In this document: one piece after another, positions 40,142-48,926 of the stretch
Layout of the letters: each line of letters begins with the position of its first letter
Position numbering within the stretch: position 1 is the stretch's first letter
Made by a program: the position numbers and the translations under genes
Assembly: GCA_024275315.1 (NCBI GenBank)
Contig: JAJRZK010000020.1
Coordinates: 36,658-100,657, forward strand
Origin: Nitrospirota bacterium
Lineage (GTDB): Bacteria > Nitrospinota_A > UBA7883
DNA: 64,000 nt
Reading direction: 5' to 3'
Notes under the pieces: generated by a model
What the model saw: only the letters and a program-made list of their open reading frames with translations
Told to the model about the DNA's origin: nothing
The model's database searches: none

Positions 40142-40729
40142 GTGGATAAGATTGGGCAAAAAGACCAGACGCCCGGAAGCGGGTTGGCGCTCAAGGTATC
40201 CCTTATTCCGACGGACGAAATCCATCGAGATTGGGAAATAGCTCCGGAAAATTTTAACAAGGAGGATGACTCCCTGCCGGTATCGGGGCCGTCTTACGTG
40301 AAAGGCAGGCTGTATCGATCCGGCACTACGATATATTTCGATGGTACGGTCAGCTCTACCCTTGGGCTGGAATGCTCCCGTTGCCTGGAGACTTTTGAAT
40401 CGACTATGACAGGGAATGTGACATCGATATTTATGCCGCAAGCGGATGACCGGAAAGACGAACCCGAAGCGAAACTGAGCCCGGAAGATCTGGATGTCCA
40501 GTTTTATGGAGGAGACGAAATAGACCTGTTTATGCCCATTCGTGACCAGATAGCCTTGGCCGTTCCGATGCAACCGCTTTGCTCGGAAAGTTGCCAGGGC
40601 CTGTGCCCCGTGTGCGGCGTGAACATGAACGAGGAAAAATGCTCGTGCGACCCAACCCCGGCGGACCCGAGAATGGCCGCGCTATTGAAACTGATTACTG
40701 ATAAGGAGAAAACCGATGCCAGTGCCTAA
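40142..40729 (+). CDS. yceD: YceD/DUF177 family protein
   Basis: About 195 residues from GTG 40142, chosen because GGAGG ends 4 bases before it; a TTG at 40118 has no such support. It matches the DUF177 family, linked with 23S rRNA processing and nearly always next to rpmF. Two conserved cysteine clusters are present: [10 protein letters not shown] at mid-protein and [13 protein letters not shown] with later CSC near the end, suggesting metal binding. Its end overlaps rpmF by 14 bases. Confidence 0.9.
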   Translation: MDKIGQKDQTPGSGLALKVSLIPTDEIHRDWEIAPENFNKEDDSLPVSGPSYVKGRLYRSGTTIYFDGTVSSTLGLECSRCLETFESTMTGNVTSIFMPQADDRKDEPEAKLSPEDLDVQFYGGDEIDLFMPIRDQIALAVPMQPLCSESCQGLCPVCGVNMNEEKCSCDPTPADPRMAALLKLITDKEKTDASA

Positions 40730-40898
40730 GAAAAGGACCTCCCGCAGCAAACGCGGCATGCGCAGGTCTCATGACGCTTTGAGTGTTCCCGCGATTTCAT
40801 CATGTCCGGAATGCGGCGCCGCCAAAGCCCCCCACAGGGTATGCCCGGAATGCGGCATGTTCAAGGGTGAAGAAGTAATAGTCGTGGAAGAGGGCTGA
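40716..40898 (+). CDS. rpmF: Ribosomal protein bL32
   Basis: 60 residues: basic N-terminus [21 protein letters not shown], then two CPEC zinc knuckles ([20 protein letters not shown]), the zinc-binding form of bL32. AAGGAG precedes the ATG by a short spacer. It overlaps yceD and is followed 4 bases later by plsX, the conserved yceD-rpmF-plsX-fabH order that couples ribosome and membrane-lipid synthesis. Confidence 0.97.
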   Translation: MPVPKKRTSRSKRGMRRSHDALSVPAISSCPECGAAKAPHRVCPECGMFKGEEVIVVEEG

Positions 40899-40902
40899 TT
40901 TT

Positions 40903-42111
40903 TTGAGCGAAGATCAGAACAAAGCCGCGGACGAAGCGATAGACAAGAGCCCGCCGGAGTCCGCAGAGGAGCCCGGCCCCGCCAAACCGAAGGAATCTGA
41001 AAGAGCCGAAGACGGCAAGGTTGTGGTTGCGCTGGACGCCATGGGTGGCGACAACGCGCCCGGTGCGATCGTCGAAGGCGCGGTTCAAGCCCTTGAGGTT
41101 ATGGACGATTTAAAAATCGTCCTTGTCGGCAACGAGCAGGTTGTAAAAGACGAGCTTGCCAAGTGGGAATATGATGAGCGGGCTCTTACCGTCAAACACG
41201 CCGATCAAGTTATAAATATGGATGAGTCACCTTCATCGGCCGTGCGCAAGAAGAGAAAGTCATCGGTGCATATCGGCATGAAGCTGGTGGACGAAGGGCA
41301 GGTGGACGCGTTTATCTCTGCGGGCAACACGGGCGCCGTAATGGCGGCCGCCACCTTGATCCTGAGAAACCTGGAAGGCATAGACCGTGCCGCGATAGCT
41401 ATCACTCTTCCGACCCAAAAAGGACACACCGTGCTTTTGGACGCGGGGGCGAACGTGGTGTGCAAAGCGACACATCTGTACCAGTTCGGGATAATGGGTT
41501 CCATATACGCACAGTATGTCCTGGGAGACAAGCTACCCAGGGTTGGGCTGCTTGCCATAGGCGAAGAGAATATCAAAGGGAATGAAACAACCCGGGAAGC
41601 GCTGGAAATGCTGACGCGCAGTTCCATAAATTTTGTCGGCAACACCGAGGCCAAGCTTCTGTACCGGGGAGTGGCGGATGTGGTGGTATGCGACGGGTTC
41701 ACTGGAAATATAACATTGAAAATATCTGAATCCATGGCGGAGATGGTGGGACTGTTCATGAAAGACATGTTCACGAGGAACCTTCGGGGGAAGCTTTCCT
41801 ACGCCATGCTTAAGCCGTTTGTGGAGAATTACAAGAAAAGAATGGACCATTCAGAGGTGGGGGGCGCGCCCTTGCTTGGTATCGATGGGGCCGTATTCAT
41901 TTCGCATGGGTCCTCCGGGCCGAAGTCGATAAAAAACGCCCTGGTGGGAGCCAGGAAGTTTGTGCGTGAAAATGTAAACGATCATATCAGCGAAAGTCTT
42001 GCGCAAAATGAGGATATCCTGTCCCAACTGCAGGAAAAACGTGGCGGCCTTTGGGACCAGATGAAGCGTAAAATCGGCCTGGGCGCTGGTGACGAGCAAG
42101 AAAGCCAGTGA
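40903..42111 (+). CDS. plsX: Phosphate acyltransferase PlsX
   Basis: Converts acyl-ACP to acyl-phosphate, the first step of phospholipid synthesis via PlsY. Up to 402 residues from TTG 40903; the conserved region begins VVVALDAMGGDNAPGA at about residue 41, so there is an acidic Ala/Glu/Pro-rich leader of about 38 residues that most PlsX proteins lack. A later start is possible, but no ATG with a ribosome-binding site precedes the conserved region. The core carries FISAGNTGAVMAAAT and DGFTGNITLK. The stop overlaps fabH by 4 bases (GTGA). Confidence 0.94.
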   Translation: MSEDQNKAADEAIDKSPPESAEEPGPAKPKESERAEDGKVVVALDAMGGDNAPGAIVEGAVQALEVMDDLKIVLVGNEQVVKDELAKWEYDERALTVKHADQVINMDESPSSAVRKKRKSSVHIGMKLVDEGQVDAFISAGNTGAVMAAATLILRNLEGIDRAAIAITLPTQKGHTVLLDAGANVVCKATHLYQFGIMGSIYAQYVLGDKLPRVGLLAIGEENIKGNETTREALEMLTRSSINFVGNTEAKLLYRGVADVVVCDGFTGNITLKISESMAEMVGLFMKDMFTRNLRGKLSYAMLKPFVENYKKRMDHSEVGGAPLLGIDGAVFISHGSSGPKSIKNALVGARKFVRENVNDHISESLAQNEDILSQLQEKRGGLWDQMKRKIGLGAGDEQESQ

Positions 42112-43097
42112 GCAAATCCGTTAGAGCGCGGGTAGCTGGCATGGGGGTCAATATTCCCTCCAGGATATTGACCAACGCCGACCTGGAAAAAATGGTCGAA
42201 ACCTCCGATGAATGGATCACCACCCGCACCGGCATAAGAGAGCGGCGAATCGCAGACTATGGTTTAAGCGCGTCACAGCTTGGCATACCCGCCGCCATGG
42301 AGGCTGTTGAGCAAGCCGGCCTGAACCCTGCTGATGTGGACCTTATAGTGTGCGCCACTTCCACCCCGGAAAAGATGTTTCCGTCAACCAGTTGCCTCAT
42401 CCAGAAGGGCATAGGAGCCGGTGAATGCGGTTCGTTCGACCTGCTGGCGGCGTGTTCCGGATTCATTTACGCAACAATGGTGGCGGACCAGTTCATACGG
42501 GCAGGTTCCGCCCATAACGTGCTGGTGGTCGCCAGCGAGATATACAGCCAGATTATTAACTGGAAAGACAGGGACACGTGCGTTCTTTTCGGGGATGGAG
42601 CGGCGGCTGTTGTCTATTCATCTTCGTCGGGGCCAGGTGGAATTGTCGATTCCAGATTGCATTCCGACGGTTCGTTCGCCGAGTTTCTTACAGCCGGTGG
42701 CGTAAGCTCCCGCAATCCGGAAAGCGCCGGCGCCTTGGGAAATGGCGGATATTTTCTGGAGATGAAGGGCAATCAGACATTCAAGGTGGCTGTAAAAAAA
42801 ATGACCGAGGTATCCATGGAACTTCTCGAGGGCAACGGCTATGGCCCTGATGACCTGGATATGGTGATACCCCACCAGGCCAACATCAGGATAATAAACG
42901 CGGTCGGCAAAAACCTGGGAATCGGTGAAGAAAAAATGTTTGTAAATCTCGACAAGTATGGGAACACGTCCGCCGCGTCCATACCTATCGCGATGTATGA
43001 AGCCGCTCGCGACGGCAGGATCAAGCCGGGAGACCTTGTTCTAATGGTGGCTTTTGGCGGCGGGCTGACATGGGGCGCAACCCTGATCAGGTGGTGA
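42108..43097 (+). CDS. fabH: 3-oxoacyl-ACP synthase III (KAS III)
   Basis: Starts fatty-acid synthesis by condensing acetyl-CoA with malonyl-ACP. 329 residues with a complete triad: Cys116 (LLAACSGFIYA), His256 (PHQANIRI), Asn286 (GNTSAAS). The C-terminus GGGLTWGATLIRW is typical. GTG start overlapping the plsX stop. Last gene of the yceD operon; fabD, fabG and acpP, which often follow, are absent here. Confidence 0.96.
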   Translation: MSKSVRARVAGMGVNIPSRILTNADLEKMVETSDEWITTRTGIRERRIADYGLSASQLGIPAAMEAVEQAGLNPADVDLIVCATSTPEKMFPSTSCLIQKGIGAGECGSFDLLAACSGFIYATMVADQFIRAGSAHNVLVVASEIYSQIINWKDRDTCVLFGDGAAAVVYSSSSGPGGIVDSRLHSDGSFAEFLTAGGVSSRNPESAGALGNGGYFLEMKGNQTFKVAVKKMTEVSMELLEGNGYGPDDLDMVIPHQANIRIINAVGKNLGIGEEKMFVNLDKYGNTSAASIPIAMYEAARDGRIKPGDLVLMVAFGGGLTWGATLIRW

Positions 43098-43177
43098 AAA
43101 AGCCGGCCAACATCGATTTTCGCTCTTACCGCAAACGCCCCCGACAACAAAGATGTTTTTCAAAAAATACCAGAAGT

Positions 43178-43585
43178 TTATTTGGACAGCTGCGGTGAAT
43201 CCAGTCGATCGGTGACTATGATGGTAAACTCTTTGTCCGCGGAATAGTCCCTGGTCAGATGCCAGGCCGTTATCGTGAAAGTAAATGATCCAAGCGTTGT
43301 GGGGGCGCCGCTTATCAGACCCAACTCGTTCATTATCAGCCCGGGAGGCAGGTCTCCTTCTTTTACCCTGTACCTGATGAAATCCGTGCCGTCTTTATCA
43401 TCAGCGAACCATTTGCATCCGGAATATACACCCATCTGGTACGAATAGGCTTGCCCCAATGTTCCCGCCGGCAAGCTGTCGTCGGTAATTTCCATATCAC
43501 AATCGGTTCCAAGGAATGACCCGCAACCAGCCAAGCCGGTGATGATTATTGCGGAAACCAGGTAAACAAACAACCTTCTCATCAT
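43178..43585 (-). CDS. Lipoprotein with a putative Ig/cadherin-like (He_PIG) domain
   Basis: 135 residues from ATG 43585, which has AGGAG six bases upstream; the frame is open further upstream to 43819 but that part has no coding character. Signal peptide MMRRLFVYLVSAIIITGLAGC ends in lipobox LAGC. The mature part has one He_PIG-type domain: LPAGTLGQAYSYQMGV, then DLPPGLIMNELGLISGAPT, the recurring LPxGL...GxISGTPT pattern of extracellular beta-sandwich repeats. One copy only. Likely a surface or periplasmic lipoprotein of unknown function. Confidence 0.75.
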   Translation of the reverse strand: MMRRLFVYLVSAIIITGLAGCGSFLGTDCDMEITDDSLPAGTLGQAYSYQMGVYSGCKWFADDKDGTDFIRYRVKEGDLPPGLIMNELGLISGAPTTLGSFTFTITAWHLTRDYSADKEFTIIVTDRLDSPQLSK

Positions 43586-44020
43586 AACCATCTCCTGTGA
43601 CACGCTACAAAACCCGCATTGTAGCTTTTTTTCCCGGCGTTTAAAACTCATGATAGACCCTGCAAATCGGCGACCTGGATCTTTATCCCCTTTTTTCGGC
43701 TCCTCCCCCCCCGATCCAGCCGGATTTTCCGCATGCGCGGTTATCATGGTTCCGGGAGTCGATCCACCGGTTTCGCCATTAGTGGGGGTTATCGCGTCAT
43801 CACAATTTCGGTATCGCAAGGCCAGACGCGCCTTTTGTTATCTTTTTGTGATTTATAAATGGCCATAACTAACAGTATCATGAACCACTATACCGGTCGA
43901 TACGCAAAAAACGATTCTTTTTCAGGCCGATATTGCTTGAACATGCTTTGGTTATAGGTGTATCGTTTGGAGTTTGGTAGTTATGGCAGATTCTTCCAGG
44001 ATTATTTGGATAATATTTAA
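43586..44020. other. 435-base intergenic region upstream of the aminotransferase
   Basis: Divergent spacer. Open frames on both strands lack ribosome-binding sites and look random. Near the right end a 13-codon leader frame (43983-44024) ends on the aminotransferase start. No promoter could be assigned with confidence. Confidence 0.45.
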
Positions 44021-44024
44021 ATGA
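43983..44024 (+). CDS. Possible 13-codon leader peptide
   Basis: ATG at 43983 opens a short frame (MADSSRIIWIIFK) whose TGA overlaps the ATG of the aminotransferase at 44021 (ATGA). GGAG lies about 10 bases before it, whereas the aminotransferase ATG itself has no close ribosome-binding site. Translation of the leader could therefore feed the main start. No run of regulatory codons is present beyond four isoleucines. Confidence 0.25.
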   Translation: MADSSRIIWIIFK

Positions 44025-45151
44025 AAGTCGACTTTTTCCGGCACAACATAACCGCGTCTGAACGAAAGGCTCTCGACAAGACGTTGCGCGGCCTGTTCAT
44101 TTCCACTGGAGACGAAGTATCGCAGTTTGAGGAGCGGTTCGCAAGATATCTCGGATCTCCCTATGTAGTTGGTCTCACCAGCGCCACGGCGGGCCTTCAT
44201 CTGGCCGTGGAATCGCTGGGTATCGGCAGGGGCGACGAAGTGATAACCAGCCCCATGTCGTTTATCGCGACAGCCAACGCGATTATCCACGCAGGGGCGA
44301 CCCCGATGTTCGTGGATATAGAGCCGAACACCGGAAACATCGACGCCCGCCTTATAGAAGACGCCATAACGGAAAAAACCAGAGCCATCATGCCTGTTCA
44401 TGTTTACGGTCAGCTTTGTGATATGAGGGCCATACACAGGATCGCCAAAAAACACCGCCTAAAGATAATCGAGGACGCGGCGCATTCCGTGGAGGCCAGG
44501 CGGGACGGAGTCTCCGTGGGACAGCTATCCGATGCGACGGCGTTTTCGTTTTACGCCACCAAAAACCTTACTTCAGGAGAAGGCGGGGCGGTATCGGTTC
44601 ATTCAAAGAAATTGAGGGACAGGCTACGGCAGGCCAGACTCCACGGTATGACAAAAGACGCAGCTTCGCGCTACCAGAAGAGGTTTCAGCATTACGATAT
44701 GAATTTTTGCGGATGGAAATATAACATGTCGAACATCCAAGCCGCGTTGCTGTTACCGCAAATCGCCCGGATAGAAAAAAATCTCAAGATACGCAAAAGG
44801 GTCTATGAGATTTATATGAACGAGTTGGATGGTGTTAAAAACCTCGGGTTCCCGGTGATCCTGCCGGGTTCGCGGTCGGCTTTGCATCTTTTCACTGTAT
44901 GGGTTCCACCCAGGAAAAGGGACAAAATATTGTGGAGGCTGGAGGAAAAAAGGATAGGTGTTGCCGTCAACTTCAGGCCGATCCACCTTATGAGTTATTA
45001 CAGGAAAACGTTCGGCTTAAAAAAGGGCATGTTTCCGGAAGCGGAAAAACTCGGGGAGAAGGTTATCACCCTGCCCTTTTATCCGACATTAAAGCCGGAG
45101 CAGATCAAATATGTGGCTAACACACTGAAAAACATAATGAAAACTTTATAG
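44021..45151 (+). CDS. DegT/DnrJ/EryC1/StrS family PLP-dependent aminotransferase
   Basis: 376 residues; the family transaminates nucleotide-linked keto-sugars. PLP-binding Lys181 in FSFYATKNLTSGEGG, preceded by IIEDAAHSVEAR (Asp pairs with the PLP ring) and substrate-loop SATAGLHLAVE. The family also makes amino sugars for LPS and glycoproteins. The partner dehydratase or ketoreductase is not adjacent: ahbA follows 11 bases later, so the operon mixes sugar and heme genes. Substrate unknown. Confidence 0.92.
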   Translation: MKVDFFRHNITASERKALDKTLRGLFISTGDEVSQFEERFARYLGSPYVVGLTSATAGLHLAVESLGIGRGDEVITSPMSFIATANAIIHAGATPMFVDIEPNTGNIDARLIEDAITEKTRAIMPVHVYGQLCDMRAIHRIAKKHRLKIIEDAAHSVEARRDGVSVGQLSDATAFSFYATKNLTSGEGGAVSVHSKKLRDRLRQARLHGMTKDAASRYQKRFQHYDMNFCGWKYNMSNIQAALLLPQIARIEKNLKIRKRVYEIYMNELDGVKNLGFPVILPGSRSALHLFTVWVPPRKRDKILWRLEEKRIGVAVNFRPIHLMSYYRKTFGLKKGMFPEAEKLGEKVITLPFYPTLKPEQIKYVANTLKNIMKTL

Positions 45152-45162
45152 TAGCGACCAAT

Positions 45163-45639
45163 ATGGATGAAACAGATAAGAAAATACTGAACCTGATCCA
45201 GACGGGGTTCCCCATATGCGAGCATCCCTACGCGGAGATAGGCTCCAAAACCGGCGTCTCGGAAGAGGAGGCTTTCGGGAGAGTAAAATCTATGGTGGAA
45301 TCCGGGATTATCCGTAGGCTCGGCGCCAGTTTTGATTCGCGCGGCCTGGGCTGGACCTCCACCCTGTGCGCCATGAGCGTACCCAAGGACCAGATCGAGC
45401 GCGTCGCGTCCATCATCAGCGAGTACCCGGGCGTCACCCATAATTACGAGCGCAACCACAAGTTCAACCTCTGGTTTACCTACATCGCTCCGGACGAGGA
45501 AGCGGTGTTGAAGACTTTGCGCGAGATAGAGGAGAAAAGCGGGTATGGTCCCGTTTACAACCTTCCGATGCTAAAAAAATTCAAGATAAAAGTGAATTTT
45601 CAGTTCAAGGAAAAAGCGGGCGGGGAGGCTGGAAAATGA
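45163..45639 (+). CDS. ahbA: Siroheme decarboxylase, AhbA-type subunit (Lrp/AsnC-like)
   Basis: 158 residues: N-terminal winged-helix-like half (TDKKILNLIQTGFP, IGSKTGVSEEEAFGRVKSM) and C-terminal half with GVTHNYERNHKFNLWFT, the signature of siroheme decarboxylase subunits. With AhbB it removes two acetate carboxyls from siroheme to give didecarboxysiroheme, the alternative heme route of sulfate reducers and archaea; homologous Nir proteins act in heme d1 synthesis. Lrp-family regulators look similar but lack this signature. AhbC and AhbD radical SAM partners are not nearby. Confidence 0.85.
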   Translation: MDETDKKILNLIQTGFPICEHPYAEIGSKTGVSEEEAFGRVKSMVESGIIRRLGASFDSRGLGWTSTLCAMSVPKDQIERVASIISEYPGVTHNYERNHKFNLWFTYIAPDEEAVLKTLREIEEKSGYGPVYNLPMLKKFKIKVNFQFKEKAGGEAGK

Positions 45640-46136
45640 AAAAGGAAATTACCGCCACGGACGTAAGGATCATGGCGGAACTGCAACGAAGCCTGCCGAT
45701 GACCATGCGGCCATTTGAAACGATCGGCGCAAAGCTGGGCCTTTCCGAAAAAGAGGTGATAGAAAAAACCAGATCGTATGGAGAAAAGAAGTTTTACCGA
45801 CGTTTCGGGGCCACCCTCCGCCACCAGAAGGCGGGTTTCAAGGCGAACGGTATGGGCATATGGTCCGTGCCGGACGAGGCGAAAAGACAGGAGCTCGGCG
45901 AGAAGCTGGCGGCTCGCGCAGAGGTCAGCCACGCCTACGAGCGTCCCTCGTTCGACGGTTGGCCGTATCACCTGTTCACGATGATCCACGGCGAGTCGGA
46001 GCAGGAGGTTCTCGATACGGCAAAACACATGTCCGAAGAGACGGGGATCGAGGATTATGACGTACTGTTCTCTGTCCGCGAGTTCAAGAAAACAAGTATG
46101 CAGTATTTCGACCACTGGCCCTCAGTGGTGGATTAA
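45636..46136 (+). CDS. ahbB: Siroheme decarboxylase, AhbB-type subunit (Lrp/AsnC-like)
   Basis: 166 residues, homologous in layout to the preceding subunit: DVRIMAELQRSLPMTMRPFE, FYRRFGATLRHQKAGFKANGM, and VSHAYERPSFDGWPYHLFTMIHG, where the YERP and WPYHLF elements are typical of AhbB/NirG-type proteins. ATGA overlap with ahbA indicates obligate co-production, in line with a heterodimer. Whether it serves heme b or heme d1 cannot be told without the downstream enzymes. Confidence 0.85.
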   Translation: MKKEITATDVRIMAELQRSLPMTMRPFETIGAKLGLSEKEVIEKTRSYGEKKFYRRFGATLRHQKAGFKANGMGIWSVPDEAKRQELGEKLAARAEVSHAYERPSFDGWPYHLFTMIHGESEQEVLDTAKHMSEETGIEDYDVLFSVREFKKTSMQYFDHWPSVVD

Positions 46137-46160
46137 CACATGGATTGATGGAGCGTTGAT

Positions 46161-47087
46161 ATGAGTCTAGTTGTTGTCGGGACCATGGCCTACGATTCTG
46201 TAAAAACCCCTTTCGGGGAGCGTGATTTGGCGTTGGGCGGGTCCGCCACCTACTTTTCAGTTTGCGCCGGCTATTTTACAAAAGTGATGCTGGTAGCCGT
46301 AATCGGCGAGGATTTCGCCAACGAGGACCTGGAAATGCTTAAAAACCGTGGCATCGACACCACTGGAGTGACGAGGTCTGATGGCAAATCCTTCCGTTGG
46401 AAAGGTGAATACGGCTTCGACCTGAACGAAGCCAGGACCCTGGACACGCAACTTAACGTGCTCGCCGGTTTCGACCCGGTTTTGCCGGAGACGTACCGTG
46501 ACGCCAAATATTTGTTTCTGGCCAACATAGACCCAACACTCCAGCGCAAGGTGCTCGACCAGATGAACGACGTGAAGCTGGTGGCGCTCGATACGATGAA
46601 CTTCTGGATAGACGGCGCTATCGATGAGCTTAAAAAAACTTTGGAAAGGGTTGATATCCTGATAATAAACGAGGGTGAGGCCAGGATGCTGGGTGAAACC
46701 CCCAACATGGTTCAGGCGGCGAAACAGATCACCTCCATGGGACCAAAGACACTTATCGTCAAACGGGGGGAATATGGCGCGTTGCTGTTCCACGATGGCG
46801 AAATTTTTTCCGCCCCGGCGTATCCGCTGGAGCAGGTGTTTGACCCGACAGGAGCCGGGGATACGTTCGCCGGGGGTTTTATGGGGCACATAGCGCGGAT
46901 GAATGAGGACAAGATCAACGACACCATCTTGCGACAGGCTATCATTGTCGGATCGGTCATGGCTTCGTATACGGTCGAAAAATTTTCCGTGGACAGGATC
47001 AAGGAGCTTGATCGCGCGGAAATCGCGGCCAGGTTCCGACAGTTCAAACGGCTCACTAATTTTGACGATCTTTCAGGAGAGCTTTGA
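46161..47087 (+). CDS. PfkB/ribokinase family sugar kinase
   Basis: 308 residues. Ribokinase fold with substrate motif LALGGSATYFSVCAGYF near the N-terminus and the ATP/catalytic motif FDPTGAGDTFAGGFMGH (catalytic Asp in GAGD) at about residue 230. Close in pattern to bacterial proteins annotated as adenosine/sugar kinases; the substrate is not determined. TGGAGCG precedes the ATG. It lies 24 bases after ahbB and is followed directly by the small membrane protein gene. Confidence 0.88.
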   Translation: MSLVVVGTMAYDSVKTPFGERDLALGGSATYFSVCAGYFTKVMLVAVIGEDFANEDLEMLKNRGIDTTGVTRSDGKSFRWKGEYGFDLNEARTLDTQLNVLAGFDPVLPETYRDAKYLFLANIDPTLQRKVLDQMNDVKLVALDTMNFWIDGAIDELKKTLERVDILIINEGEARMLGETPNMVQAAKQITSMGPKTLIVKRGEYGALLFHDGEIFSAPAYPLEQVFDPTGAGDTFAGGFMGHIARMNEDKINDTILRQAIIVGSVMASYTVEKFSVDRIKELDRAEIAARFRQFKRLTNFDDLSGEL

Positions 47088-47089
47088 TA

Positions 47090-47443
47090 ATGACGGAAAA
47101 CAACGAAGCCCAGGAATACTCCATCAAGGACCTTGTCCTGCTATCCATGTTTCTTCCCGGTATGGCGCAGCTTGCCATGGGACACAAGAAAAAGGGGCTG
47201 ATCACCCTTGTCATATCCGCAATTTTGTTCGTGGACATCATAGTCCACACATTCCTTCTGGCCGCGCCAGTATTCGGCGCAATCCTCGCCGGGGCTGATC
47301 CGCAGGTCGACGAGAGAATCCTGGATCCGCTAAAATCATTGCTCATAGTTATCGGTATCGTGTTTCTTGTCTGGACCTGGGCGCTTGTAGACACCATTTT
47401 CGCCGCCAGACGCCACAAATCGCAAGCCGGTCTTCAGCGGTAG
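47090..47443 (+). CDS. Small inner-membrane protein of unknown function
   Basis: 117 residues from ATG 47090, 2 bases after the kinase stop; AGGAG lies 10 bases upstream. The N-terminal 35 residues resemble TM2-like starts (LLSMFLPGMAQLAMGHKKKG), followed by two hydrophobic segments at about 37-67 and 84-106, with a charged C-terminus. No catalytic motif. Probably a two- or three-helix membrane protein. Confidence 0.75.
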   Translation: MTENNEAQEYSIKDLVLLSMFLPGMAQLAMGHKKKGLITLVISAILFVDIIVHTFLLAAPVFGAILAGADPQVDERILDPLKSLLIVIGIVFLVWTWALVDTIFAARRHKSQAGLQR

Positions 47444-47447
47444 GCCT

Positions 47448-47993
47448 TTGCGGATTATCGGGGGAGCTTTTCGCGGGACAAGGCTCTATATGCCCAAAAA
47501 CACGCCTATCCGTCCCACATCAGACAAAGCCCGTGAATCGCTTTTCAACATCATCGCGCCCCGCATACCGGGATCGTCATTTCTAGACCTTTTCTCCGGT
47601 TCCGGCGCTATCGGTCTAGAGGCCATATCGAGAGGGGCAAGCCGGGTTGTCATGGTGGAGCTTGAGCACATCGACCTTATCCGTAAAAACTCCGCCAGAT
47701 GCGGGTTGACCACATCCGGGAAATTTCACGTTATACGGGGGGATGTCTTTGACGCGCTCGGGATAATCAAAAAAAATGGAGAGAAGTTCGATCATATTTT
47801 CGCCGACCCTCCGTGGAAGGAAAAAATGGAAACAAAAATTGTCACGGCTTCGGCTGGATTACTGAAAAACGACGGCTCCCTGATAATCGAGGCGTTTCGC
47901 AAAACAGCCCCCCCAGACGGCCTGCCGGGGCTGGAGCTAGCCAGCGCCCGCCGCTACGGCGACACCACTTTGCTGTTCTACAAGCCTGTTTGA
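47448..47993 (+). CDS. rsmD: 16S rRNA (guanine966-N2)-methyltransferase RsmD
   Basis: 181 residues starting from TTG 47448 (protein MRIIGGAFRGTRLYMPK), the usual RsmD start. SAM motif FLDLFSGSGAIGLEAISRGA and catalytic ADPPW. PTSDKARESLFNII is diagnostic of the family. It ends 13 bases from the convergent slipin gene. coaD, its common neighbour, is absent. Confidence 0.94.
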   Translation: MRIIGGAFRGTRLYMPKNTPIRPTSDKARESLFNIIAPRIPGSSFLDLFSGSGAIGLEAISRGASRVVMVELEHIDLIRKNSARCGLTTSGKFHVIRGDVFDALGIIKKNGEKFDHIFADPPWKEKMETKIVTASAGLLKNDGSLIIEAFRKTAPPDGLPGLELASARRYGDTTLLFYKPV

Positions 47994-48006
47994 CAGGCCA
48001 GGACGA

Positions 48007-48765
48007 CTACTTTCTCAACCCCGTGCCTCTCATGAAAGGCTCAATGAAATCCATAGGCAACGGTATAATGACGTTTGTGGTGCTTTCCGACGACATCTCG
48101 CGGATCGTCTGCAGATAACGGAGAGTAAGCGCCGCCGGTCTTTTTTCTATGATCTCCGCCGCCTCGGCCAGCTTCTGCGCCGCCTGAAATTCGCCCTGGG
48201 AGTTGATTATCTTTGCGCGCCGCTCCCTTTCGGCTTCGGCTTGCTTGGCCATGGCTCTTTGCATTTCACTAGGCAGATCAACATGTTTTATTTCCACATT
48301 GGACACCTTGATACCCCACGGATCTGTCCGCCGGTCCAGCAGGGACTGCAATTCACTGTTGATCTGGTCCCGTTCGGAAAGAAGCGTATCCAGCTCCACC
48401 TGGCCCAGTATGGCCCTCAGGCTGGTTTGGGAAAGCTGGCCGGTGGCGTAGAAAAAGTCCTCCACCTGGATAAACGCTTTTTCCGGATCAACAACCCTGA
48501 AATAGACAACAGCGTTTACTTTCACCGAAACGTTGTCTTTGGTGATGATGTCCTGCGTGGGGATGTCCAGCGCCACCAGACGCAGTGAAAGTTTATACAT
48601 GTGATCGATAAACGGCCACACAATCCGCAACCCCGCCTGTTTTACCATATGAAACTTGCCAAGGCGAAGCACCACGCCTCTTTCATATTCCTTGAGCACC
48701 CTTAGGGAAGACGCCAAAACCATCGCCAGGAAAATCAGAACGCCAGCAAACCCGCCAATAGACAT
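48007..48765 (-). CDS. Slipin (stomatin/SPFH family membrane protein)
   Basis: 252 residues. N-terminal membrane hairpin (about 5-22), then the SPFH domain: [34 protein letters not shown], and [20 protein letters not shown]-terminal coiled coil [20 protein letters not shown] and the stomatin end ([20 protein letters not shown]) are intact. Such proteins form oligomeric membrane microdomains. The usual NfeD partner is missing; a shorter SPFH gene lies upstream on the same strand instead. Confidence 0.93.
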   Translation of the reverse strand: MSIGGFAGVLIFLAMVLASSLRVLKEYERGVVLRLGKFHMVKQAGLRIVWPFIDHMYKLSLRLVALDIPTQDIITKDNVSVKVNAVVYFRVVDPEKAFIQVEDFFYATGQLSQTSLRAILGQVELDTLLSERDQINSELQSLLDRRTDPWGIKVSNVEIKHVDLPSEMQRAMAKQAEAERERRAKIINSQGEFQAAQKLAEAAEIIEKRPAALTLRYLQTIREMSSESTTNVIIPLPMDFIEPFMRGTGLRK

Positions 48766-48926
48766 AAGTCGCTCCTATTATTTTGGTAAATGCGACAGCC
48801 GGACCGGCTCCGCTTTACGGTAATGGACCGCCACCTGGTTTATTTCACCCCTGGACCTGATTTTACACGAATCCCAGGCCAAATACCTTTCAAAAAAATT
48901 TCCGGAGCTAATCAGGGTTTCCACGC

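Noticed and set aside
43592..43819. Upstream extension of the He_PIG lipoprotein frame
   Set aside because: It would bury the signal peptide inside the protein; AGGAG six bases before ATG 43585 gives a proper lipoprotein start.
45163..46136. Two Lrp/AsnC transcription regulators
   Set aside because: The NYERNH..FNLWFT and AYERPSFDGWPYHLF elements fit siroheme decarboxylase subunits, and the overlapping pair arrangement is typical of AhbA-AhbB.
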